The notes under the pieces: model-generated
What the model saw: the letters and a program-made list of their open reading frames with translations, nothing else
Database searches by the model: none
Told to the model about the DNA's origin: nothing
Part shown: positions 40,629 through 48,952 of the stretch, piece by piece
Position numbering within the stretch: the stretch's first letter is position 1
Layout of the letters: every line of letters begins with the position of its first letter
Made by a program: the position numbers and the translations under genes
Assembly (NCBI GenBank): GCA_964401385.1
Contig: CAYNYF010000029.1
Span: 1-48,952, forward strand
Source of the DNA: CAYNYF01 sp964401385
GTDB lineage: Bacteria; Planctomycetota; Phycisphaerae; SM23-33
DNA: 48,952 bases
Direction: 5' to 3'

Positions 40629-43600
40629 CTAACTGCATCCCAACGAAGAGCCGCAATTGAAGCATTTATAGCAATTGCCGTTTCGTACGGTGATCGCCCC
40701 GCAAACGTCGCACGCCGGCGCGTCCTCCTGGAACTGCGTGAACTGGCGATTCATCCTTTCGGCCGTCTGAAAGACGCGCCCGCCCGGGCGAGGCGAGCCT
40801 CCGTCGCCTCCGTCGCCTCCGTCACCTCCATCACCTCCGTCGGTCATTGCCGGCATGTAAACACCGGCGCCGGGCGCCGCTGCTTCCGTGCCAGCGGCCC
40901 GGCCGGCGCCGTCTGCACCGGAGGCGAGTTGCTCAGCCCGCACTACGTCGCGGGCTGAAGCCTCTGCGCCGTCTTCCCTGACTTCCTCCGAGGAGGTCCT
41001 CGAAGAGGCCGAGGCCCCCAGTCCCAATACGTTGGGAATGGAGCCCCTGACCGATCCAGCAAGAACGGAATCGGTGCCACGACCCGCGGCGGCGGGCTTG
41101 GGACCTCCGGCCACTCGCGGCGCGGTTTCCGCCGCGTGGTCTGTTCGATGAATCGCGTTGGCCTTGCGGTAGTCCTCCAGGAACGTCATGCCCAGCCAAC
41201 GGAAGATGTAGTCCACGATGCTCTTGACGAAGGGGATTTCCGGGTTGGCGGTCATTCCGCTGGGATCGAAGCGCTGGTGCGAGAATTTCCTGACCAGCGC
41301 ATTCAGGGGCACGCCGTATTGCAGGCACAGGCTAATGGCCGTGGCGAAGACGTCCATCATGCCCCCGAGCGTGGAGCCTTCCTTGGCCATGGTGATGAAC
41401 ACCTCTCCGGGGCGTCCGTCCTCGAAGAGTCCGATGTGGAGGTAGCCTTCGTGTCCGCCGACCTCGAACTTGTGCCGGATCGACGGGGCGGAAGTCGGCA
41501 TCCTCTTCCGTCGCGGGGCGTATTTGGGCGTCTGGTCGGCCGCCGCGGCAGCCGTCTTGGCCCCGCCCTTTTTCTTCTTGAGATTGAGCGGCTGGGAGCG
41601 TTTCGAGCCGTCGCGGTAGACCGCCACCGCCTTGAGGCCCATCTTCCAGCCGGCGAGAAAGACGTCCATCATCTCCTCGACGCTGGAGTCCTTGGGCATG
41701 TTGACCGTTTTGGAAATCGCCCCCGACAGGAACGGCTGGGCCGCCGCCATCATCCGCAGATGGCCCATGTAATGAATCGATCGCGTGCCCTTGGCCGGGC
41801 GGAAGGCGCAGTCGAAGACGGCCAGGTGTTCGTCCTTCACGCCCGGGGCGCCCTCGATGGTGTCGTTCTCGTCGATGTACTCCAGGATCTGGGAGATCTG
41901 GCTGCCGTTGTAGCCGAGTCGTTCCAGCGCCTGCGGCACGGTCCGGTTGACCAGCTTGAACGTTCCGCCGCCGGCCAGCAGCTTGTACTTGACCAGCGCT
42001 ATGTCCGGCTCGATGCCGGTGGTGTCGCAGTCCATCAGGAACCCGATCGTCCCGGTCGGGGCCAGCAGGGAGGTTTGGGCGTTGCGATAGCCGTGGGCGC
42101 GCCCGGCGGCGATGGCCTCGTCCCAGCCTTCGCGAGCCGCCTGGAGCAGCTCGGGCGCGCAGGCCGCCCCGTCGATGGCCTCGACGGCGTCGCGGTGCAT
42201 CTGCATGACCTTCAACATCGGCTGTCGGTTCTTATGGAATTCCGGGAAGGTTCCCAGCTTGCTGGCCAGTTCGGCGCTGGTGGCGTAGGCCTCGGCCGTC
42301 ATGATGGCCGTGATGGCCCCGGCGACGCCCCGCCCGCGGTCGCTGTCGTAGGGAAGGCCCATGCTCATCAGCAGCGCCCCCAGGTTGGCATAACCCAGCC
42401 CCAGCGCGCGGAAGTCGTGGCTGTTGCGGCCGATCTTCTCCGTCGGATAGCTGGTGTGGTCCACCAACGTCTCCTGGGCGATGATGAACACCCGCGCCGC
42501 TCGTCGCAGGGCCCCCACGTCCAACGAACCGTCCGGAAGGCGGAACTTCATCAGGTTCAGACTGGCCAGATTGCACGCCGAGTCGTCCAGGAACATGTAC
42601 TCGCTGCATGGGTTGGAAGCATTGATCGGTCCGCTGTTGGGGCAGGTGTGCCAGCGGTTGATCGTGCTTTCGTACTGGATGCCCGGGTCGCCGCAGATGT
42701 GGGCGCTCTCGGCCATCTTATTGAGCATCTCGGCCGCGCGGTACTTGCCCATGGGCTCGCCCGTGGTGACCGCGTACGTCTGCCACTCCTCGTCGCTCGT
42801 CGCGGCCTTGAAGAACTCCTCGCCGCAGCGGATCGACAGGTTGGCGTTCTGGTACATCACCGAGCCGTACGCCTCGCCGTTGTAGTTGCCCTCGTAGCCG
42901 GCCTCGATCAGGGTCCAGGCCTTCTTCTCTTCGTTCGCCTTGCAGGTGATGAATTCCATGATGTCGGGGTGCCGGCAGCGGAGCGACTGCATCTTCGCCG
43001 CCCGCCGCGTCTTGCCGCCCGACTTGACCACCGCGGCGATCTGATCGAACACCCGCATGAAGCTCAGCGGACCCGAGGGAACCCCCCCGCCACTGAGCCG
43101 CTCCCGGCTGGAACGCAGCGTGGACAAATCCGTGCCCGTGCCGGAGCCGTACTTGAACAGCATCGCCTCCGACTTGGCCAGACGCATGATGTCCTCCATC
43201 GTGTCGTCCACGCTCTGGATGAAGCACGCCGAGGCCTGGGGATATTCATACCCGCGCAGCGTCTTGACCGGAGACTTGGTTTCCGGGTCCCAGTGAAAGT
43301 TGCCCTCCGAGCCGTGTACGCCGTTGTGCTGGAACAGGCCGACGTTGAACCAGACGGGAGAGTTGAACGCGCCGCACTGATTCAGGCACAGCCAGGTCAG
43401 CTCGTCGGCGAAAGTCCGGGCGTCCTCGTCGCTGGCGAAGACGCCATCGGCCTGGGCCCAGTCGGTGATCGTTCGGGTGACCCGGTAGATCATCGCCCCG
43501 GCCGAATTCTCCCGTTCCGGCTTGCCGTTCTGGCCGTAGAAGTATTTGCTGGCCACGACGTTGGTGGCCAGTTGGCTCCAGCCGGAGGGCACCAGCACCT

Positions 43601-43796
43601 CGTCCTGGCGGAAGATCACCTCGCCTTTCTCGTCCTTGATCGAGGCGGTGCGCTTTTCCCATTCGAGCTGATCGACGGGATCGACTCCCTCCGGACAGAA
43701 GTGTCTCTGGATTCGCAAGCCCTCCACCGCCGCCCGGACCGGGACATCCGCACCAACACCAACCTCGCTTTCAGGCGTAGTTGAACCAACTGCCAT
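40629..43796 (-). CDS. nrdJ: Adenosylcobalamin-dependent (class II) ribonucleotide reductase
   Basis: A 1055-residue NrdJ, the large vitamin B12-dependent type that makes deoxyribonucleotides with or without oxygen. The conserved substrate-site sequence NPCSEYMFLDDSACNLASLNL is split across two adjacent blocks near residue 400. LAPTGTIGFLMDCDTTGIEPD (near 570) is also typical. The C-terminus has a zinc-ribbon-like end (CDVCGAITVRNGNCYKCFNCG). Between the catalytic part and that end is a low-complexity linker of Ala, Glu and a Gly-Gly-Asp repeat. I chose ATG 43796 behind GGAGAG; GTG 43799 is also possible. Two NrdR-like boxes lie upstream. The need for cobamide fits the corrinoid-rich biology of this genome. 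Confidence 0.97.
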   Translation of the reverse strand: MAVGSTTPESEVGVGADVPVRAAVEGLRIQRHFCPEGVDPVDQLEWEKRTASIKDEKGEVIFRQDEVLVPSGWSQLATNVVASKYFYGQNGKPERENSAGAMIYRVTRTITDWAQADGVFASDEDARTFADELTWLCLNQCGAFNSPVWFNVGLFQHNGVHGSEGNFHWDPETKSPVKTLRGYEYPQASACFIQSVDDTMEDIMRLAKSEAMLFKYGSGTGTDLSTLRSSRERLSGGGVPSGPLSFMRVFDQIAAVVKSGGKTRRAAKMQSLRCRHPDIMEFITCKANEEKKAWTLIEAGYEGNYNGEAYGSVMYQNANLSIRCGEEFFKAATSDEEWQTYAVTTGEPMGKYRAAEMLNKMAESAHICGDPGIQYESTINRWHTCPNSGPINASNPCSEYMFLDDSACNLASLNLMKFRLPDGSLDVGALRRAARVFIIAQETLVDHTSYPTEKIGRNSHDFRALGLGYANLGALLMSMGLPYDSDRGRGVAGAITAIMTAEAYATSAELASKLGTFPEFHKNRQPMLKVMQMHRDAVEAIDGAACAPELLQAAREGWDEAIAAGRAHGYRNAQTSLLAPTGTIGFLMDCDTTGIEPDIALVKYKLLAGGGTFKLVNRTVPQALERLGYNGSQISQILEYIDENDTIEGAPGVKDEHLAVFDCAFRPAKGTRSIHYMGHLRMMAAAQPFLSGAISKTVNMPKDSSVEEMMDVFLAGWKMGLKAVAVYRDGSKRSQPLNLKKKKGGAKTAAAAADQTPKYAPRRKRMPTSAPSIRHKFEVGGHEGYLHIGLFEDGRPGEVFITMAKEGSTLGGMMDVFATAISLCLQYGVPLNALVRKFSHQRFDPSGMTANPEIPFVKSIVDYIFRWLGMTFLEDYRKANAIHRTDHAAETAPRVAGGPKPAAAGRGTDSVLAGSVRGSIPNVLGLGASASSRTSSEEVREDGAEASARDVVRAEQLASGADGAGRAAGTEAAAPGAGVYMPAMTDGGDGGDGGDGGDGGSPRPGGRVFQTAERMNRQFTQFQEDAPACDVCGAITVRNGNCYKCFNCGSSLGCS
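40798..40842 (-). repeat. Five-copy 9-base tandem repeat inside nrdJ
   Basis: Five units of CCTCCGTCG (the last bases vary) encode a run of Gly-Gly-Asp triplets in the linker before the C-terminal zinc ribbon. It is likely to vary in copy number between strains and keeps the reading frame. Confidence 0.85.
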
Positions 43797-43980
43797 CACG
43801 CACTCTCCATCGATCGTGAATCAACGAAATGCTTATGGTCCAAGGCCAGCGACGAAGCGGAACTCAGACTTTTCTTCCCGCCCTGCCGCTCGAACCCTTC
43901 ACGAATGCCTACTCCGCCGCCCCACCGAGGCCAAACAAACCGGAGCAAAACTCGCTGACTAATCGGGCGACAACAAGGCG

Positions 43981-44008
43981 AGGATACCCAACATATTGCG
44001 TCCGTCAA
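43981..44008 (-). promoter_or_regulatory. nrdJ promoter P2 overlapped by NrdR boxes
   Basis: Minus strand: TTGACG (44008-44003), 16 bases, TATCCT (43986-43981). One NrdR-like box lies between the hexamers and the other directly upstream of the -35, so repressor binding would block it. Confidence 0.5.
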
Positions 44009-44032
44009 GAACAAATTCACGAAATCTTGTGT
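43986..44032 (-). promoter_or_regulatory. Pair of NrdR-like boxes
   Basis: Box 1, ACACAAGATTTCGTGA (44032-44017), matches the ACACWATATATWGTGT pattern at 12 of 16 positions. Box 2, ACGCAATATGTTGGGT (44001-43986), matches at 13 of 16. They are 31 bases apart start to start (15-base linker), three helical turns, as is usual for NrdR site pairs at ribonucleotide reductase promoters. nrdR itself is not in the window. Confidence 0.6.
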
Positions 44033-44110
44033 CTTTTGGTAAACTTGGCCGAACTGCATACTTGCGCTGACCATCCTCATCTCGCCAACAGCCGCAAACA
44101 CCCAAACACA

Positions 44111-44139
44111 ATCCTAACCGATATGGTCCGTTCCGTCAA
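44111..44139 (-). promoter_or_regulatory. Possible upstream nrdJ promoter P1
   Basis: Minus strand: TTGACG (44139-44134), 17 bases, TAGGAT (44116-44111). Its start would be near 44104, upstream of both NrdR-like boxes. Confidence 0.4.
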
Positions 44140-44397
44140 GCCCCCCTACATTTTGATTGTTGCCACAAGAAAGCCCCAATTTGTGAGGTGCCTGTTGAAT
44201 CTTGTTGGCAATCCGCGCTGGCCTCGGGCGCCCCCCTTCGGCGACGACGTGCCCGGCCGGCAGCGGTCCACGCACTACCGCTTCGGCCGACGCGTTCACC
44301 CCGGCACAGATTGCCACTTGACCGGCCAGCGGGCCCGGAGACAATACCCTCCGTGAAACCCAGAAGAGTGCTTCTTTTGAATCTTCGGAGGCAACCA

Positions 44398-47300
44398 GTG
44401 ACTGTGAAGGCAGATTGGACGAACCAGGCGTGGCTCGATCCTCCAAGCATCTATCGCGGGGCGCCGTTTTGGGCCTGGAACGATCGGCTCGCGCCGGAGC
44501 GCTTGTGCCGACAGATCGAAGCGATGCGCTCGGCGGGGATGGGCGGCTTTTTCATGCACAGCCGGTACGGGCTGAAGACCCCCTACCTCTCCGAAGACTG
44601 GTTCGAATGCATCTCGGCCTGCGTGGAGAAGGCCCGACAGTTGGACATGAAGGCATACTTATACGATGAAGACCGCTGGCCGTCCGGAGCCGCCGGCGGA
44701 ATCGTGACGCGCGAGCATCCCGAGTTCGGCAACCACCTGCTGGTCGCCCTGGACCACGATGAGGTCCCCTCAGAGCTGGAGCGCCTGGCCAGCTTTGCCG
44801 TCGGCCTGGACCGGGCCGGCCGGCTCCAGGGCTACCGACTGCTGGAGGACGCACAGCAGCCCGAGGGCGACGAGAAGCTGGTGTCGTTCGCCGCCGGCGT
44901 CTCCCTGCCGAGTGAGTGGTTCAACGACGGAGCATATCTGGACGTCCTCAGCTCCGAGGCGGTGGCGGAGTTCATTCGCGTCACCCACCAGGCGTACGCC
45001 GATCGCTACGCCAAGGATTTCGGCGGGGTGATCCCGGCCATCTTCACCGACGAGCCGAACTACAGCCACGGCCGGCTCGACGTCAAAGGCGTGATCGCCT
45101 CGCTGCCGTGGACGGCGAACCTGGCGCGCGAGTTCAAGAAGCGCCGCGGCTATGACCTGCGGGACCACCTGCCCGAGCTGGTGTATCCGCCCGCCAGCGC
45201 CGAGCGGGCGGGCTTCGGCAAGGTCCGGCACGACTACCACCGGACGGTGACGGAACTGTTCGTGAAGAACTTCTCCCGCCAGATCGCCAAATGGTGCGAA
45301 AAGCACAACATCGCCATGACCGGACACTATCTGGGCGAAGAGAGCATGGCCCGCCAGAGCGAGTCCATTGGCTCGGGCATGCAGCACTACGAGCACCAGC
45401 AGTGGCCGGGCATTGACATGCTCACCGACCAGCGCAACGAGATCGCCACCTGCAAGCAGTGCAGCTCGGTCGCCGGTCAGATGGGCCACCAGCGCGTCCT
45501 CTCCGAGCTGTACGGCTGCACAGGCTGGGACTGGCCCCTGGAAGGGCACAAGTTCAACGCCGGCTGGCAGTACGTCCTGGGCGTGAACTTCCGTTGCCCG
45601 CACCTGTCGCTGTATTCCCTGGCCGGCGGGGCCAAGCGGGACTACCCGGCCAGCATCTCCCCGCACAGCCCGTGGTGGAAGTACTACCGCACGGTGGAGG
45701 ACCACTTCGCCCGGCTGGGCCTGGCGCTGACGCAGGGAAAGCCCGTCCGCGACGTGCTGATGCTGCATCCGATCGAGAGCGCCTGGGGGGTGTACCTGCC
45801 CGGTCAGCCCGCCAGCACCGCCGAGTTGGACCGGGCCTTCGATTCGCTGCTGGAGGGGCTGTTGGATCAGCATTACGACTATGATCTGGCCGACGAAGCG
45901 CTGCTGGAAAAGCACGGCAAGGTCAGGAAAGAGAAAGAGCCGCCCAAGGGCGATCAAACGCGCCTGGGGCCTCGGCTGGCGCTGGGCAAGATGGAATATC
46001 GCGTTGTCGTCGTGCCGCCGGCGATCACGCTGCGGGCGGCGACCGTGGAGCTGTTGAACCGGTTCCTCGCCGCCGGCGGGCGCGTCTTGTTCGTCGGTCG
46101 GCTGCCGGAGTGCGTCGACGGCGAACCCGGCAGCCAAGCGGCGGAGCTGACCGAGCGGGCCTCCCGCTGCGGCGCCGAGCCGCAGGCGGTCGTCGACGCT
46201 ATCGAGCAGCTCCTGCCCCGACGCGTCTCGGTCACCCAAAACGATGCCCAGGCCAAGGGCATGTGGACCATGCTGCGAAAGGTCACCGGCGGCCAGCTCC
46301 TCTTCGTGCAGTCCTGCGACCGCGCCGCCGGACACAAGCTCGGCTTTTCCGTCCAGGGTCGCCGCCCGGTCGTGCTGTGGGACACGGTCACGGGCGAGCG
46401 CCGGCGGGTGGAAGCCAAGCTCGACGGCAACCGAGTGAGCTTCGAGCTGGAGCTTCCGCCGACCGGCTCGGCCCTGTTGAGCTTGGGGCTGCGCGTGCCG
46501 GGGGCCAGCTCGGCCGCCGAGCCGGCGAAAGTCATCTCCACGACCGAATCGCCCGGACCGTGGAAGATCGAGCTGCTGGAACCGAACTCGTTTCCGCTGG
46601 ACACCTGCCGATTCCGCCTCGGCGCCGGGGAGTTCTCCGAGCCCATGCCGGTGCTTCTGGCCGACGAGAAGATCCGCGAGCGTTTCGGCCTGCCCTCGCG
46701 CGCCAATCGCGGCTGCCAGCCCTGGTACCTCGCCCAGACCGGACGGGGCGACCGCCGCCCCCGCGGCAACTGCGAAATGAAGTTCGCCTTCCACGTCACC
46801 GACCCGCCGGGCAGCTTGCGCGTGGCCATCGAGCGAGTGGAGGAATTCCAGGTCAGCGTGAACGGCCGGGACGTCTCAAACGAGCCGGTCGGCTGGTGGG
46901 TGGACGAGGATCTCAAGACGATCGACATCGCCTCGGCCGTCCGCGCCGGCGAAAACGAGCTGCTGCTGCGGTTCGACTATCGCTCCGACATGGAGTTGGA
47001 GGACCTGCACCTGATCGGCGAGTTCGGTGTGCGGCAGACGAAGCCGACGCGCAGCTTCGACGCTTATACGCTGGTTGCCCCGCCCGGCAAACTCGCCGTC
47101 GGCTCCTGGGTCGGCCAGGGGCTGGACTTCTACGGCGGGGCCGCGAAGTACCGCATCGCCGTGGACGGTTCCGTTCGTCAGGCCGTCGCCGGTGGAAAGC
47201 GCGTGCGGCTCTCGCTGCCGGCGGTCCAATGCACGTGTGCGGCCGTGCACGCCGGGCAGAAAACTTCCGACCTGCCCTGGCCGCCGATGAGCGCGGAGAT

Positions 47301-47505
47301 CACCGAGGCAGTTGCGGCCGGGGCCGAAGAGGTCTTCGTCGAGGTCATCGGCGGCAGGAAGAACATCCTCGGGCCGCTGCACGCCGAGTGGGTCGGCTGG
47401 ACCGGGCCGGAGCAGTTCGACCCGCACTACAAGGACTGGATCGACGAGTACGTCCTCAACGATCACGGCCTGATGGCCCCGCCGGTCTTCGAGGTCTTCG
47501 CTTGA
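44398..47505 (+). CDS. Large GH106-like glycoside hydrolase (putative alpha-L-rhamnosidase)
   Basis: A 1035-residue protein. The N-terminal TIM-barrel part has FWAWNDRLAPERLCRQIEAM, GGFFMHSRYGLKTPYLS and YLYDEDRWPSGAAGG, like GH106 and related planctomycete hydrolases. Acidic residues in FTDEPNYSHG could be catalytic. The C-terminal third includes a beta-sandwich resembling the sugar-binding domain of GH2-type enzymes (VEEFQVSVNGRDV, IDIASAVRAGENELLLRFDY). The start is read as GTG 44398 with CGGAGG five bases upstream. No secretion signal is visible, so it may act on imported oligosaccharides. Substrate assignment is weak; the family call is moderate. Confidence 0.72.
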   Translation: MTVKADWTNQAWLDPPSIYRGAPFWAWNDRLAPERLCRQIEAMRSAGMGGFFMHSRYGLKTPYLSEDWFECISACVEKARQLDMKAYLYDEDRWPSGAAGGIVTREHPEFGNHLLVALDHDEVPSELERLASFAVGLDRAGRLQGYRLLEDAQQPEGDEKLVSFAAGVSLPSEWFNDGAYLDVLSSEAVAEFIRVTHQAYADRYAKDFGGVIPAIFTDEPNYSHGRLDVKGVIASLPWTANLAREFKKRRGYDLRDHLPELVYPPASAERAGFGKVRHDYHRTVTELFVKNFSRQIAKWCEKHNIAMTGHYLGEESMARQSESIGSGMQHYEHQQWPGIDMLTDQRNEIATCKQCSSVAGQMGHQRVLSELYGCTGWDWPLEGHKFNAGWQYVLGVNFRCPHLSLYSLAGGAKRDYPASISPHSPWWKYYRTVEDHFARLGLALTQGKPVRDVLMLHPIESAWGVYLPGQPASTAELDRAFDSLLEGLLDQHYDYDLADEALLEKHGKVRKEKEPPKGDQTRLGPRLALGKMEYRVVVVPPAITLRAATVELLNRFLAAGGRVLFVGRLPECVDGEPGSQAAELTERASRCGAEPQAVVDAIEQLLPRRVSVTQNDAQAKGMWTMLRKVTGGQLLFVQSCDRAAGHKLGFSVQGRRPVVLWDTVTGERRRVEAKLDGNRVSFELELPPTGSALLSLGLRVPGASSAAEPAKVISTTESPGPWKIELLEPNSFPLDTCRFRLGAGEFSEPMPVLLADEKIRERFGLPSRANRGCQPWYLAQTGRGDRRPRGNCEMKFAFHVTDPPGSLRVAIERVEEFQVSVNGRDVSNEPVGWWVDEDLKTIDIASAVRAGENELLLRFDYRSDMELEDLHLIGEFGVRQTKPTRSFDAYTLVAPPGKLAVGSWVGQGLDFYGGAAKYRIAVDGSVRQAVAGGKRVRLSLPAVQCTCAAVHAGQKTSDLPWPPMSAEITEAVAAGAEEVFVEVIGGRKNILGPLHAEWVGWTGPEQFDPHYKDWIDEYVLNDHGLMAPPVFEVFA

Positions 47506-47549
47506 CGGTTTTCGACTGTCAACGAACGCCGTATCGGCGGCCATCGCCA

Positions 47550-47568
47550 GACCGCAGGTGCTGCGGTC
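47550..47568 (+). other. Perfect hairpin between glycoside hydrolase and alpha/beta hydrolase genes
   Basis: GACCGCA and TGCGGTC (seven pairs, five-base loop). No T-run follows, so it is not a clear terminator. It could modulate read-through between the two genes. Confidence 0.35.
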
Positions 47569-47608
47569 ATAAGTCAACCTTTCCCGCCCCGGGAATCGAG
47601 AAGGACTG

Positions 47609-48385
47609 ATGATGGAGTTTGTGGAGTTCGCGTCGGGTCCAAACACGCTGCGCGGGATGCTGCACCTGCCGGAGGGCTCGCGGCCACGGCCCTGCGTGAT
47701 GTTCTGCCACGGCTTTACCGGCCACCGGATCGAGGCGCACTTCCTGTTCGTCAAGATCGCCCGCCATTTCGAGTCGCTCGGCCTGGCCTCCCTGCGTTTT
47801 GACTTCGCCGGCAGCGGCGAGAGCGACGGCGAGTTCGCCGAGATGACCATGTCCGGCGAGGTCGGTGACGCGGAGGCCGCGCTGGACTTCCTGCGGCGTC
47901 ATGCGGCCGTCGATTCCGCCCGCGTCGGCGTGGTGGGGCTGAGCCTGGGCGGCGGCGTGGCGGCTCTGCTGACCGGACGGCGAGGCGAACACATCCAGGC
48001 CGCGGGCCTGCTGTCGGCCGTGGCCGAGCCGGGAAGGATCCTCAGCATCATCCGAACCGGAAAGTTCGAATCGCAACTCGCCGCGCAGGACTACATCGAC
48101 TGGGACGGCCTCATGGTCCGCCGGGCCTTCCTCCAGGACCTGGATGACCTCCACCCGGCCGAGGCGCTGTCCGGCTACGGCGGCCCGGTCCTGATCATCC
48201 ACGGCAGCGAGGACGCCACCTGCCCGCCATCGGAGGCACAAACCTACCACGAGGCGCGGCAGAAATCGCCCGGCCGGACGCGCCTCGAAATCATCGAAGG
48301 CGCCGATCACACCTACAACAACCTCGCCCACACCGAGCGCGTCTGCCAACTGCTGGGGGAGTTCTTCTCCGAAGCTCTGGGCTGA
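47609..48385 (+). CDS. Alpha/beta hydrolase (esterase-like)
   Basis: A 258-residue alpha/beta-hydrolase. The nucleophile is Ser112 in the elbow GLSLGGG; Asp in HGSEDATCP (near 202) and His in GADHTYNN (near 232) complete the triad. HGFTGH near residue 34 forms the oxyanion region. It resembles bacterial feruloyl-esterase-like or acyl-esterase proteins, without a signal peptide. It lies 103 bases after the glycoside hydrolase on the same strand, so it may remove acyl groups from the same glycan; this is inference. The start is the first of two ATG codons, with GAAGGA upstream. Confidence 0.85.
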   Translation: MMEFVEFASGPNTLRGMLHLPEGSRPRPCVMFCHGFTGHRIEAHFLFVKIARHFESLGLASLRFDFAGSGESDGEFAEMTMSGEVGDAEAALDFLRRHAAVDSARVGVVGLSLGGGVAALLTGRRGEHIQAAGLLSAVAEPGRILSIIRTGKFESQLAAQDYIDWDGLMVRRAFLQDLDDLHPAEALSGYGGPVLIIHGSEDATCPPSEAQTYHEARQKSPGRTRLEIIEGADHTYNNLAHTERVCQLLGEFFSEALG

Positions 48386-48407
48386 GATGCGCGGCAGGAT
48401 TCGTTTG

Positions 48408-48952
48408 TCAGATTCGCCAGCGGCGGCGAAGCAGCGACACGGACCCCAGCGCGATGAGCACGGTCGCTGCCGGCTCCGGCACCGCGCCGCCGGAAGGCAG
48501 GTAGAAGTCGGCCCAGATGGTGTAATCGCCGCCGTCGACGATGCCGCTGCCGTTGAAGTCACCGCCCGCCCAGCCCGGGCCGGCCTGCTGGTAGTTGTCG
48601 CACCAGATCGTGTAGTCGCCCCCGTCGACCAGGCCGTCCAGGTTGGCGTCGCCCGGGGCCGGCATTTCCGCAACGCCGGCGGCGTCGTAGTTCCAGGCCA
48701 GCCGGCTGATCGCGCCGGAGAACGACACGTCGCCGGTAGTGACGATGTAGGCCAGCGGGGCGACTTCGTACTCGCCGCCCGCGCCGGTGCCGGCCTCGAC
48801 GTGGTAGTAGTTCTCACCGGCCGTCAGGGCCATGACGTCGCCGCTGCTGAACGGTTCCAGGAAGTAGCTGTCGCGGTCCTTCTCATACGGCGGGGTGCCC
48901 TGGCCGTCGTACAGGTTCGCGTCGGCCTCGGTGTCGACGTTGTGCTCCAGCA
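48408..48952 (-). CDS. Secreted PEP-CTERM protein with dockerin-like repeats, C-terminal part
   Basis: The gene enters from the right edge; at least 181 residues are visible and the N-terminus is missing. Two calcium-binding dockerin-type repeats, GDANLDGLVDGGDYTIW and GDFNGSGIVDGGDYTIW, precede a PEP-CTERM sorting tail: AVPEP, a hydrophobic stretch (AATVLIALGSVSLL) and RRRWRI at the end. The tail marks export and processing by an exosortase. The dockerin and PEP-CTERM combination is common in Planctomycetota secreted proteins and is the main taxonomic clue in the window. The function of the upstream domain is unknown. Confidence 0.88.
   Translation of the reverse strand, partial: LEHNVDTEADANLYDGQGTPPYEKDRDSYFLEPFSSGDVMALTAGENYYHVEAGTGAGGEYEVAPLAYIVTTGDVSFSGAISRLAWNYDAAGVAEMPAPGDANLDGLVDGGDYTIWCDNYQQAGPGWAGGDFNGSGIVDGGDYTIWADFYLPSGGAVPEPAATVLIALGSVSLLRRRWRI

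Larger units (their letters stand above)
43797..44397. other. Divergent intergenic region (nrdJ / glycoside hydrolase)
   Basis: A 601-base region, lower in GC than its surroundings, with no supported gene. It holds two promoter candidates and two NrdR-like boxes for nrdJ. On the right side, before the glycoside hydrolase, I found no convincing promoter. I looked for a cobalamin riboswitch (GCCACTG-type box) and did not see one. Confidence 0.6.

Noticed and set aside
43797..44397. Cobalamin riboswitch upstream of the B12-dependent reductase
   Set aside because: No GCCACTG-type B12 box or compatible core was visible on the minus strand; NrdR-like boxes explain the region better.
1..48952. tRNA, rRNA, CRISPR arrays, transposases or integrases
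   Set aside because: No cloverleaf, rRNA-conserved sequence, regular repeat-spacer array or transposase-like protein was recognised in reading the window.

Overview
The window is GC-rich bacterial DNA. It most likely comes from a member of the Planctomycetota, possibly Phycisphaerae-like. The main clue is the right-hand end: a secreted protein with two dockerin-like repeats (GDANLDG-VDGGDYTIW type) and a PEP-CTERM tail, a combination common in that phylum. A B12-dependent ribonucleotide reductase, RNHCP proteins and a two-VWA membrane protein are compatible with this. The phylum call is inference; no rRNA gene is present.

Left 27 kb: an almost complete Wood-Ljungdahl (reductive acetyl-CoA) pathway in three transcription units. 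Unit 1 (minus, 1-6560) runs: [NiFe]-hydrogenase small subunit, metV, metF, hydrogenase large subunit, hydrogenase maturation protease, a second metV-metF pair, then folD (cut by the window edge). One methylene-THF reductase pair therefore sits between the two subunits of one hydrogenase, and no HdrABC or RnfC2 partner is present. Unit 2 (minus, 12373-9732) is cooC plus fhs (formate-THF ligase). Unit 3 (plus, 12769-26978) is cooS, a ferredoxin, an FAD oxidoreductase, acsB, acsC, acsV, a second cooC, acsD, acsE and three accessory genes (zinc-ribbon protein, DUF3786-like protein, BioD/DRTGG-like ATPase). Formate dehydrogenase, Pta/AckA and hyp genes are not in the window.

Regulation of this block: a soluble PAS histidine kinase and an NtrC-type sigma54 activator (7152-9674) lie beside unit 1. 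Each of the three units is preceded by a near-consensus -24/-12 (sigma54) promoter matching 15 of 16 defined or spacer positions. Dyads of the form CTGCC-N8-GGCRR occur in both regulatory intergenic regions. I infer that the two-component system controls the whole pathway through sigma54.

Right 22 kb: ordinary genes, mostly on the minus strand. They are two RNHCP proteins, a VWA membrane protein with a lipoprotein, hemL, a ferredoxin-NADP-reductase-like flavoprotein, leuS, a YggU-family protein, leuD and nrdJ. On the plus strand are a GH106-like glycoside hydrolase and an alpha/beta hydrolase.

Two regulatory regions stand out here. Upstream of leuS is a textbook attenuator: a strong sigma70 promoter, a 19-residue leader peptide with seven leucines, mutually exclusive 1:2, 2:3 and 3:4 pairings, and a 12-bp terminator. 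Upstream of nrdJ is a pair of NrdR-like boxes 31 bp apart. Between nrdJ and leuD is 1.1 kb of apparently non-coding, hairpin-rich DNA that ends in a strong terminator.

No tRNA, rRNA, CRISPR array or intact insertion sequence was recognised.
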